Part shown: positions 1 through 8,441 of the stretch, piece by piece
Numbering within the stretch: the first letter of the stretch is position 1
Layout of the letters: the number at the start of each line of letters is the position of its first letter
Source: Capnocytophaga periodontitidis
GTDB taxonomy: Bacteria; Bacteroidota; Bacteroidia; Flavobacteriales; Flavobacteriaceae
Direction: 5' to 3'
Length of the DNA stretch: 64,000 nucleotides
Assembly: GCF_016126015.1 (NCBI RefSeq)
Contig: NZ_JAEFDB010000001.1
Location: 786,716 to 850,715 of the forward strand
The notes under the pieces: generated by a model
Databases searched by the model: none
What the model saw: the letters and a program-made list of their open reading frames with translations, nothing else
What the model was told of the DNA's origin: nothing
Made by a program: the position numbers and the translations under genes

Positions 1-1150
1 GAGTTTCATCGGTAGTGAAAGGGACAACGATGCTTTTTTTGACGGTAGTACCTTCTTCATTTTTAGCATTGAATTTGGGAAATTTATCGACTACTACCCC
101 ATCGGCACGGGCGCTGGTAGGGGTAAAAGGTTCGAAATAGTAATAGCCAAACGAGAAGTTGTTATTAGGTTGGCGTTGAGGATACCACAAGTTTGCAGTT
201 ACGAGTGTTTCCTCACCGTTTGTGCGTTTGTTGTGTACAAAACGTGTATAGGGTGTAAAATAAGTTTCGGATATTTCGGAACTCACAGGCAAGAGCAACA
301 AATTGGCATTGATTCGTTCATTGGTGTAATAAATGGCAAACCTACCGAATACTTTTCCTCCTGTTTTCCTCGCATCGGTGAAGTCGCTCCAATTGCGCAA
401 GAGTCCTTCGGTAGTAGCATCGTTAGTGGAGAGCACTACATTGGCGGCATCTAAAGCTTTTTGCCATTGTTGGTAATACAAATAGAAGCGTGCCGCAAAA
501 GCATAAGCTGCTTTTTTGTTGAAGTGGTATTTAGGTGTTTGGTAATAACTATCATTAATGAGAGGTAGGCCTGTGGTGAGGTCGGCATCTATTTTGGCAT
601 AGACCTCGGCTACCGTACCTCTTGCGTATTTTCTATTGAGTTCGCTTTCAGGTTGTAGCATATAAGGAATACCCAAATCGGTACTGCTACTATTGGGATT
701 ATAAGGTTTAGAAAAGAGGTTCACCAGCACAAAGTGAGCATAGGCGCGCGCTACTAAGGCTTCTCCTTTACAAGCGTTGAGTTCTGCTGAAGCGCTCATT
801 TTTTCAATGGCTTCGAGCACGGTATTAGCCGTATTAATTGCTTGGTAATGAGCTGTCCAAACATTCTGTAGTCCGTCGCTATTATTATATTCGCGTATTA
901 CCTGCCAATAGCTAGCTTCATTGCTCAAGTAGTTAGCGCCTGATATGATAGTACCGTTATCGTCAATATTATCGGAGGAGAGTTCGCTTATGACAATTTC
1001 GCTTGTTTTAGGATAAGCGTTTGTGAGCAATCGGCGTGCTTTTTCGGGGGTATCGATGCGCACTTGGTTGTCAGGCAACTCATCGAGTAACTGGTTGCAG
1101 GCGGTCAAGCTGCATACGGCTATACCTATAAGTATATATATCTTTTTCAT
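1..1150 (-). CDS. SusD/RagB-family outer-membrane glycan-binding lipoprotein, 3' part outside window
   Basis: Partial gene of 383 codons; its C-terminus lies beyond the left edge. The protein starts MKKIYILIGIAVCSLTACNQ, a lipoprotein signal with lipobox LTAC, so it should be anchored at the outer membrane. The body has the helix-rich TPR-like pattern of SusD (for example ACKGEALVARAYAHFVLVNLF, and WQKALDAANVVL near residue 230). SusD proteins cap the paired SusC channel and bind oligosaccharide or peptide ligands. It begins 20 bp after the SusC stop codon, so the two are co-transcribed. The ligand cannot be read from the sequence. Confidence 0.9.
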   Translation of the reverse strand, partial: MKKIYILIGIAVCSLTACNQLLDELPDNQVRIDTPEKARRLLTNAYPKTSEIVISELSSDNIDDNGTIISGANYLSNEASYWQVIREYNNSDGLQNVWTAHYQAINTANTVLEAIEKMSASAELNACKGEALVARAYAHFVLVNLFSKPYNPNSSSTDLGIPYMLQPESELNRKYARGTVAEVYAKIDADLTTGLPLINDSYYQTPKYHFNKKAAYAFAARFYLYYQQWQKALDAANVVLSTNDATTEGLLRNWSDFTDARKTGGKVFGRFAIYYTNERINANLLLLPVSSEISETYFTPYTRFVHNKRTNGEETLVTANLWYPQRQPNNNFSFGYYYFEPFTPTSARADGVVVDKFPKFNAKNEEGTTVKKSIVVPFTTDET

Positions 1151-1170
1151 CGTTTTTCTGTTTTTTAAGA

Positions 1171-4089
1171 TTAAAGACCTACTCTTAAAGTAAATATAAG
1201 GCGTTTTGGCTGGATAGGAGTTCCATTAGCCAGATAATCGGGGTCGTCGCCGTTGAGTCGTTTATCGGCATATAGCAAGGCGAGATTGGTTCCTTGGAGT
1301 TTCATACTCAGCTGGCGGATATGGTTTCTTTTCAAGAATTCTTTATCAAAAGTATAACCTATAGAGATTTCTTTTAATCGAATGTTATCACCTTTGGCTA
1401 TGCGAATATCGGAATAATCATAGGTGTAGTACGCTTGTATTACATTGGCTCTTTGGTATTGTTCAAACATATAAGAGGTAAAAAGCGTAGGCATTGTAGT
1501 GTTTTTCTCATCGCCTTCTCTCAACCAGCGATTGTTGAGTTCTTTAGGGGCGGTACTATAATCGGTTGCATAAGCATTGGTGATTTTACGCAAGCGCACC
1601 ACATTGCCGTAAGAATAGGTAAAGACAACGCCGAGCGAAAGTCCTTTGTAAGTAAATGAGTTGCTGAAACTTCCTTTATCGGTAGGGATAAGTGTACCCG
1701 AATATTTCAAGAAATCAACATTGCGGTTATCAAATCGAATACCACTGACTGTGGTGTTGCCATTGGCGTCCAAGAAAGTGGGTAGCCCCTTGTCATTCAG
1801 TCCGTTGAAAGGAATAGAGAATATAGATTTGAGGGGGTAGCCTTCTTTGGCGAAACCAGCGGGCGAGCTACTGGTGGTAGAGTAGCCTATCATATCTCTA
1901 ATGGTAGGGGCGGTAAGCAGTTTGGTTACCTCGTTGGTAGCGCGGGAATAGACGAAAGAAGTTTTCCAAGAGAAATCGGTTGTTTTTATATTGGTTGTTT
2001 CCAAGCCAAGTTCTACGCCTCGTATGCGCATTTCTGCCATATTTCCTTTTTTGGTAATCGTTCCTCCTACGCCTTGGGTTACAATATCGCCAATGAGGTC
2101 ATAACTCTTTCGGTTGAACCATTCTGCTGATATGTTGATGCGATTGTTGAATAAGCCTAACTGAGTACCGAGGTTGAGTTCTTGGTTTTTTTCATAGGTA
2201 AGGTCGTGGTTGGCAGCATTTTTTATGTGTAAGCCTATCTCACGCTCAGTTGAGTTTCGCCAAGGCATATCAGTATAAATTTGAGAAAGCGAATTGCTCA
2301 CAGAAGGGGAAATGGCTGTTATTCCAAAAGAGGCTTTAAACGATAAGAGCGAGAGCGGTTTGAGTTTGCTGAAGAATTTTTCTTCGGTTACGTTCCACTT
2401 TACTCCTGTGTTCCAAGTAGGCATCCATCGTATGTAACGCGATTCGCCGAACTTGTTAGAGGCATCATATCGAAGAGTTCCATCAAAGGTATAACGTTTC
2501 TTAAATGTATAGCTCACATTTCCGTAGAAGGCTTGGTTGTTGTTCACGGTGTTGTTGATGCTGTAATAGTTTTTGTTTTCTTCTTGTCGTTTTTTAAAGA
2601 GGAGATAGCTGTAATAGCTATAATATCCTGAGTTATAGAGGACGCCGTAATTGTCGTTAGAGTCGGTATTGCGCTGTGTATTATCCATTTCAAAACCGCC
2701 AAACAGCGATATGAGGTGCAAACCGTTTTTAAAGCTGTCGTTATAACTTATTGTAGCGCGGAAGTTGTTGCTACGGGTGGTCATTTCTCGTTTAGAGCGC
2801 AAGCCACCTTCGGGCAATACGATGCTGGGGAGAGCAAAAGGGTCGTTAGGGTCTTTATAGAGATTATTATTGCTATCACGGATGAAGGAGTTTGACATCT
2901 CGCGGTAAGACATTGCCTCGTTTGATTTTTCGGTGCGGTCGGTATTTCGGATATAAGACTGGTATCGTATAGCGCCCATTAGAGAGGCTTCGACTTTAGG
3001 GGTAATTTTCCAAGAGAGTTGTGCCTGCAAACGCAAATTGGCGGTATAGCTCTTTTGATAGGCATTATCTATTTCGTTGAAGATATTGTAAGGAGTGTAT
3101 TTTTGGGTGTAGTAGTCCTTAGGGTCTAAGGCACGGGAGTTGTTAAGGGCGTAAGAATATAAATCTTGATAAGGAGAAAGTTGTTCTCTATAGGACAAGT
3201 CGTTGATAACATTCAGGCGTACTTTTCGAGAGAGGTTGTAGTTAGCATTCAGGTTTCCAGAGTATTGATTTAAGTAGCTTCCTTTCGTCCAACCTGGGTC
3301 GCTGAGCACACTCAAAGCGGCGTAATAAGTAGATTTTTCATTTCCAGAGGAGAAAGATAGGGTGTGGTTTTGCATTATACTTGTTTGAAAGAGCTCGTTG
3401 AACCAATTAGTGTTCCTAAGTCCGGCAGCTCTGAGGTAAGCAGCGCGCCCTGCTTCGGTATTAGGTACCATAGGGTTGCCATTGGCATCCAATATTTTAT
3501 ACAGTTGGTACATTCGCGAGAGCACGCCCGTTTGAGCGTAGATATCATCGACTTTGAAGTGTCCAGCTTGTAAAAACTCTTTGTATAGTGCGACTTGGTC
3601 TTGCGAGTTCATTATATTATACTCGGCATAGGTAGGGATAAAACGAAAGGTAGATTCATTGGTATAGGTGATGTTGCTACTTCCTACATTTCCTTTTTTA
3701 GTGGTAATAGCGACAACCCCCCCGATGGCTCGCTGGCCATAGATAGCGGTAGCTGAAGCGTCTTTAAGCACTTTAAAACCTTCTATACTTTCGGCGGTAA
3801 GGCCAGGTATAGCCGCGGCGATGAGCATTTTAGCGTCGTCGGAGACTAAATCTTCAGGTTTTAAATCTATATCGTCTTCCAATATTACCCCATTGAGCAC
3901 CCATAGGGGTTTGGTATTCCCTGAAATAGAAGTTTCCCCGCGCGTAATGGTGTTCATAGGAGTTTGTGCTGTAGTGGTTTTAGAGGTAGTAGCAGTAGTA
4001 GTTACTGTTTGCGTTTGGGCGGTAGTCCATTGGGTTAGCCATACAAAAACGCACAGTAGTGAGAGAGTTTTAAATTTTAGTACCTTCAT
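1171..4089 (-). CDS. SusC/RagA-family TonB-dependent outer-membrane transporter
   Basis: A 972-residue outer-membrane beta-barrel that imports the ligand captured by SusD, using TonB energy. A signal peptide (MKVLKFKTLSLLCVFVWLTQ) is followed by a Thr-rich linker, a plug domain containing ESIEGFKVLKDASATAIYG and GGVVAITTKKG (residues about 105-135), and a long barrel ending in the aromatic-rich strand typical of the family. The usual N-terminal carboxypeptidase-regulatory-like domain before the plug is absent. An upstream ATG at 4116 is in frame but lies on the -7 promoter element (4114-4121), so I place the start at 4089. Paired with the SusD gene downstream and divergent from the hybrid regulator at 4478. 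Confidence 0.92.
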   Translation of the reverse strand: MKVLKFKTLSLLCVFVWLTQWTTAQTQTVTTTATTSKTTTAQTPMNTITRGETSISGNTKPLWVLNGVILEDDIDLKPEDLVSDDAKMLIAAAIPGLTAESIEGFKVLKDASATAIYGQRAIGGVVAITTKKGNVGSSNITYTNESTFRFIPTYAEYNIMNSQDQVALYKEFLQAGHFKVDDIYAQTGVLSRMYQLYKILDANGNPMVPNTEAGRAAYLRAAGLRNTNWFNELFQTSIMQNHTLSFSSGNEKSTYYAALSVLSDPGWTKGSYLNQYSGNLNANYNLSRKVRLNVINDLSYREQLSPYQDLYSYALNNSRALDPKDYYTQKYTPYNIFNEIDNAYQKSYTANLRLQAQLSWKITPKVEASLMGAIRYQSYIRNTDRTEKSNEAMSYREMSNSFIRDSNNNLYKDPNDPFALPSIVLPEGGLRSKREMTTRSNNFRATISYNDSFKNGLHLISLFGGFEMDNTQRNTDSNDNYGVLYNSGYYSYYSYLLFKKRQEENKNYYSINNTVNNNQAFYGNVSYTFKKRYTFDGTLRYDASNKFGESRYIRWMPTWNTGVKWNVTEEKFFSKLKPLSLLSFKASFGITAISPSVSNSLSQIYTDMPWRNSTEREIGLHIKNAANHDLTYEKNQELNLGTQLGLFNNRINISAEWFNRKSYDLIGDIVTQGVGGTITKKGNMAEMRIRGVELGLETTNIKTTDFSWKTSFVYSRATNEVTKLLTAPTIRDMIGYSTTSSSPAGFAKEGYPLKSIFSIPFNGLNDKGLPTFLDANGNTTVSGIRFDNRNVDFLKYSGTLIPTDKGSFSNSFTYKGLSLGVVFTYSYGNVVRLRKITNAYATDYSTAPKELNNRWLREGDEKNTTMPTLFTSYMFEQYQRANVIQAYYTYDYSDIRIAKGDNIRLKEISIGYTFDKEFLKRNHIRQLSMKLQGTNLALLYADKRLNGDDPDYLANGTPIQPKRLIFTLRVGL

Positions 4090-4113
4090 ATTATTTTTTG
4101 TGGTATGAGGTCG

Positions 4114-4144
4114 CAAATATACGACATTAAACGAAACGATACAA
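4114..4144 (-). promoter_or_regulatory. Bacteroidota-type promoter of the susC-susD pair
   Basis: On the minus strand: TTG (4144-4142), 20 nt, then TATATTTG (4121-4114), matching the flavobacterial TTG/TAnnTTTG pattern. Predicted transcription start near 4107, which leaves a short leader before the ATG at 4089. Confidence 0.6.
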
Positions 4145-4362
4145 ATATTTTGTTAAAAAAATTGGGGGAATGTATTTTAATTAGATTGTGAATAAATAAT
4201 AATCGGAAGTGGAGGAGTGGGATTATTAGACAGTGCGGACGAGTTGGGCGAGGCAGATGGTGATATTAATAGACTTTTTAGTTAGAGAGAGGCTTGAGAA
4301 TCTCGGAAAATTGTAAGGAGAGTTATTTTTGATAGTTTTTGTGATATTGTTTTTAGGGAAAC

Positions 4363-4421
4363 TTCGTTGTGTGTTCGTTGTGTGTTCGTTGTGTGTTCGT
4401 TGTGTGTTCGTTGTGTGTTCG
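4363..4421 (+). repeat. 11-bp tandem repeat, five copies plus a partial
   Basis: Unit TTCGTTGTGTG at 4363, 4374, 4385, 4396 and 4407, then TTCG. It lies in the 388-bp gap between susC and the hybrid regulator, ending 14 bp before the regulator's -33 element. The gap (4090-4477) otherwise holds only the two divergent promoters. The perfect copies suggest recent slippage; it could also bind a regulator. Confidence 0.9.
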
Positions 4422-4434
4422 ACTCTGCATTAAA

Positions 4435-4465
4435 TTGGTATATTGACAAATTATTATTATCTTTG
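4435..4465 (+). promoter_or_regulatory. Bacteroidota-type promoter of the hybrid two-component regulator
   Basis: TTG at 4435-4437, 20-nt spacer, TATCTTTG at 4458-4465. Transcription would start near 4472, leaving almost no leader before the ATG at 4478; ATGs at 4484 and 4490 are alternatives. Confidence 0.6.
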
Positions 4466-4477
4466 CACTCCAAATAA

Positions 4478-7400
4478 ATGAGGATGAGAATGAGAATACT
4501 ACCAGCTTTTATATTTATCATATTAAGTTGCTTCCTTTCATTAGTAGGATATAGCCAAAGTTCCACTACTGAATACTATTTTAAACGCATTTCTATAGAA
4601 CACGGTTTGTCGCAATCGGGGGTTACTACTATGGTTCGCGACCATAAAGGGCTTTTGTGGATAGGCACTCGGCAAGGAATCAATAGAGTGGATAGGAATC
4701 ACCTTAAGAAGTATATTGACGATTATGTTTACCAGCTCTTGGAAGATGCTCAACAAAACCTTTGGGCTATCACCCCCAAAGGTGTATTACGCTACAATTC
4801 AGACCAAGATACTTTTCTTCCTATTATCAACCAGCAGTTATTTTCTATCTGTACTACCCAAAAAGGTGTGTACTTTGGAGGTTATGCTGCTATCTATCAG
4901 TATGATTACGCTACTAAGAAGATTGAGCGTTTACCTCTGCGCAAAGACCCTCTCTCTAAAGATAAAGAATGTCTCATCACACATTTATTTCCTATAGATA
5001 GCGATACACTTTTAGCAGGTACAGAAAGTGATGGTTTGTATCTTTATTCTTTTAAAAATGAATTGCTAAAGGCTTTTATCACTGAAAATGCCAGTCCGTT
5101 GAGCAGTCTTTATTACGATGCTAATCGCAAAGAAGTATTGTTTTCAGTTTTTCAAAAAGGGCTTTTTCGCTATAGTCTTTCAGGAGCATTTATAGGGCAT
5201 TACCACACTCAAAACAGTTCCTTACCTAATGATATTATTTTAGATATCAAGCCTTATAAAAATAGAATATGGCTTGCCACTGATGGCGGAGGGGTATCAG
5301 TATTCAATCCTGCTGATCAGCGTTTCTTCAACATACAACACAGTGCGGGTAATGTGCACTCCATCCCTGTAAACTCTATCACTGTACTTTACGAAGACCC
5401 TAATCACAATATGTGGGCGGGTACTGTGCGCGATGGTGTTTTTCTCTTTAAAGAAACCTATATCAAAACCTATACTGATAGTGCCTTGGGTAGTAATAAT
5501 GGACTTTCGGAACGCGCAGTCATCAGCCTTTATGAAGCTCCTAATGGCATACTATGGATAGGTACTGATGGTGGAGGTATCAATGCTTTTAACCCTCAAA
5601 CAGAACATTTTACACATCATTTAAACACTTATACCGACAAGGTATCGTCTATCACCTACTTTTCACCTAATGAGCTTTTAGTATCTCTCTATAGTAAAGG
5701 GCTTTTTATATACAACACTAATGCTCGTAAGTACACTCCTTTTCTACTTCGTGATGAAACGACTAACCAGCAAGAATGTCACACTGGGTTTACTCCTTTT
5801 GTATACCGAATTAACAATGATTTAATACTCATTACTGCTAAAAATACTTATCTCTATCAACTAAGTAACAAACAGTTTACTAAAATATCTTTTGCCCCAA
5901 ATATTGCCCCTAAAATAGCTTTACAACTAAAGGCAGAAGTAGGCAATACTCTCTACCTCAGCAAAGGTAACTCTCTTTACCAAATGAATGTACAACAGCC
6001 TGAACTAAAACCCTTTCTTAGTTTAGAGAATGAGTGTAACATCAGTGCTGTGTGTTATGATCACACTCATAACAGCTTTTGGATCGCAACAGATAAGGGG
6101 CTTTTTAGTTATTCCTTATCCAATAAAAAACTTGAGAATGTAGCTACCGAGAACCTTTTTAGACAAATCAGTTATATGCAATTAGATGATGCACAACGCC
6201 TATGGATAAACGCTAGCAATGTACTCTTTTCTTACCACATCCCCGACAAAAAAATAATGATATGGGATGATAATGATGGTTTTCTACCTAACGATGTGCT
6301 TACAGGTTATGTACAGACTAAAGCTTCTCCTTACATCTATATGGCAGGAGTGGGAGGATTAGCAAAAATCAACAAAGCGATACGCTCAAGTGAGAAAACC
6401 TCTCCCTTACTCTTCTTGCAAAACATTGAACTAAATGGCAAAATATACAGTGCTCACAATTTTCCTAAAGAAATACCTCCTTATTTTAACTCATTGAAAA
6501 TAAATGTAGGACTTAATGAAAAGGATATGTTCCGCCGTTTGCTTTTCCGTTTCAAAATTAAGAATAAAGAACAGACTTCTGTGATTGAAACTTACGACAA
6601 TCGCCTTGATATCTCTCTTCTATCAGTAGGCAAATATCAAGTTGCAGTAGCTTGTATGACTCAAAATGGATCGTGGACTCCCGATACACCTTTGCTTTCT
6701 TTTGAAGTATTACCTGTATGGTATCAACGGACTTGGTTTTTTGTAAGCGTGGGTTTATTGCTGTTAGCTATCACAGCAGGAGTAATATGGGGCTATCTGC
6801 GCCGCAAAAAGCAACAACTGAAATGGCAAATTGCTCTTCATCAGCAAGAACTGAACGAAGATAAGATTCAGTTTCTCACGAATGTAAGCCACGAACTACG
6901 CACACCTCTGACACTTATCTATGCTCCCTTGAAACGACTGTTAAGTGATAGCAATACCTCCACTCTTCCTCCTGCCCAAAAAACACAATTAGAAGGAGCT
7001 TTTAGACAAGCCAATACAATGAAAAACATCATCAATTGGATATTAGACTACAATCGCTCTACCTCATTAGAAAATACACTTTCTAAAACCTATACAGACC
7101 TCAATCATCTTATCACTGATTGTAGTAAGGATTTTGAACAAGAATTTGAAAGCAAACATATACAATTTGACCTACAATTAGACAAAAACTTACCGCCTAT
7201 AGCTATTGACACAGCTAAAATACGCGTAGTGCTCTCTAATTTACTTATGAATGCCGTAAAATTTAGCAATGAAGGAGCCACTATAAGACTACGCAGTACT
7301 CATACTTCCGAAATAGTACGTTTTCAAGTAGAAAATACAGGTATCGGACTTCAAAATATAGATCCCAACAAACTCTTTAGTCGATTTCAGCAAGGAAAAC

Positions 7401-8365
7401 ACCAGCAAGGTGGCAGTGGTATAGGTCTTGCTTATTGCAAAGAATTAGTAGAAAAACACGATGGCAAAATAGGAGCTTATGACGAAGGAGCACAAACTAT
7501 TTTTTATGTGGAATTGCCTTACAATAATAGTAATGTATTAGAGAAATTTGATAACGAAGAAACAGATACCCAAGTACCCGAAAAAACTGCTGTGAGTGAT
7601 ATGAGTCAATACAGTATACTTTTAGTAGATGACAACACTGATTTCCTCAACTATCTTTATAGTGAAGTACGTCCGTTGTTTAAGAATGTACTTAAAGCGG
7701 TGAATGGAGAAGAAGCTCTATTGCTTTTAAAAACTCACCAACCCGACCTTATCGTAAGCGATGTGATGATGCCTATAATGAATGGATATCAGTTGTGTAA
7801 AGAGGTAAAAGAACAGCTCAACATCAGTCATATACCAATAATATTGCTCACCGCTAAGAGTGATGGTGAGAGTCAGAAAATAGGTTATAAATTAGGTGCT
7901 GATGCTTATCTTTCTAAGCCTTTTGACATTGACTTATTGCTATCAGTGATAGGTAATTTGCTCAAACAGAAAGAGCTCATCAAGCAACGATACCAAAAAG
8001 AAGTGCTTCTCCCCTCGCCTGCCCTCACTACCATTAGTAATGCTGACGAACAATTTATGATGAAACTCAACCAGCTCATCAAAAAACGCTACAACGAAAT
8101 TGACCTTGATGCTAATAATATAGCTGAAGCAATGGCGATGAGTCGTGCTAGTTTATACAACAAGATGAAGCAAATCACAGGTTTAGGTATTGCCGAGTAC
8201 CTAAATAAGTACCGTATAGAAGTAGCTTGTCAACTCCTCAAAACTACCGACCTTCCTATCAACGATATCGCTACCGACATAGGCTTCAACTCATCTAAAT
8301 ATTTCAGTACTGCTTTTAAGCAAGCTATGGGAGTAAGTCCACGAGAGTATAGAAACGGCAAATAA
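4478..8365 (+). CDS. Hybrid two-component system sensor kinase/AraC-type regulator (HTCS)
   Basis: A 1295-residue one-protein signalling system that senses a periplasmic glycan and switches on a neighbouring uptake locus. Order of parts: signal peptide (1-26), two seven-bladed-propeller regions of Reg_prop repeats (LLWIGTRQGINRVD, ILWIGTDGGGINAF) and a Y_Y_Y-like domain to about 745, one membrane helix (about 750-773), HisKA with the phospho-acceptor His about 805 in NVSHELRTPLTL, an ATPase domain (NLLMNAVKF, GSGIGLAYC), a receiver (ILLVDDNTDF, with Asp about 1095 in IVSDVMMPIMNG) and a C-terminal AraC helix-turn-helix (about 1200-1294). All catalytic residues are present. It is divergent from susC-susD, its likely target. 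Three in-frame ATGs (4478, 4484, 4490) leave the exact start open. Confidence 0.93.
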   Translation: MRMRMRILPAFIFIILSCFLSLVGYSQSSTTEYYFKRISIEHGLSQSGVTTMVRDHKGLLWIGTRQGINRVDRNHLKKYIDDYVYQLLEDAQQNLWAITPKGVLRYNSDQDTFLPIINQQLFSICTTQKGVYFGGYAAIYQYDYATKKIERLPLRKDPLSKDKECLITHLFPIDSDTLLAGTESDGLYLYSFKNELLKAFITENASPLSSLYYDANRKEVLFSVFQKGLFRYSLSGAFIGHYHTQNSSLPNDIILDIKPYKNRIWLATDGGGVSVFNPADQRFFNIQHSAGNVHSIPVNSITVLYEDPNHNMWAGTVRDGVFLFKETYIKTYTDSALGSNNGLSERAVISLYEAPNGILWIGTDGGGINAFNPQTEHFTHHLNTYTDKVSSITYFSPNELLVSLYSKGLFIYNTNARKYTPFLLRDETTNQQECHTGFTPFVYRINNDLILITAKNTYLYQLSNKQFTKISFAPNIAPKIALQLKAEVGNTLYLSKGNSLYQMNVQQPELKPFLSLENECNISAVCYDHTHNSFWIATDKGLFSYSLSNKKLENVATENLFRQISYMQLDDAQRLWINASNVLFSYHIPDKKIMIWDDNDGFLPNDVLTGYVQTKASPYIYMAGVGGLAKINKAIRSSEKTSPLLFLQNIELNGKIYSAHNFPKEIPPYFNSLKINVGLNEKDMFRRLLFRFKIKNKEQTSVIETYDNRLDISLLSVGKYQVAVACMTQNGSWTPDTPLLSFEVLPVWYQRTWFFVSVGLLLLAITAGVIWGYLRRKKQQLKWQIALHQQELNEDKIQFLTNVSHELRTPLTLIYAPLKRLLSDSNTSTLPPAQKTQLEGAFRQANTMKNIINWILDYNRSTSLENTLSKTYTDLNHLITDCSKDFEQEFESKHIQFDLQLDKNLPPIAIDTAKIRVVLSNLLMNAVKFSNEGATIRLRSTHTSEIVRFQVENTGIGLQNIDPNKLFSRFQQGKHQQGGSGIGLAYCKELVEKHDGKIGAYDEGAQTIFYVELPYNNSNVLEKFDNEETDTQVPEKTAVSDMSQYSILLVDDNTDFLNYLYSEVRPLFKNVLKAVNGEEALLLLKTHQPDLIVSDVMMPIMNGYQLCKEVKEQLNISHIPIILLTAKSDGESQKIGYKLGADAYLSKPFDIDLLLSVIGNLLKQKELIKQRYQKEVLLPSPALTTISNADEQFMMKLNQLIKKRYNEIDLDANNIAEAMAMSRASLYNKMKQITGLGIAEYLNKYRIEVACQLLKTTDLPINDIATDIGFNSSKYFSTAFKQAMGVSPREYRNGK

Positions 8366-8441
8366 AAAGAAACACTCTGGCACATTTTTTGATGCTAACC
8401 TTTGATTTATATTTTAACATTTATTAGTAATTTAGCATTTT

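Noticed and set aside
4282..4566. Minus-strand frame of 94 codons across the 11-bp repeats
   Set aside because: Its repetitive TQRTHNEH-type translation comes from the tandem repeat, and it overlaps the regulator's promoter and start.
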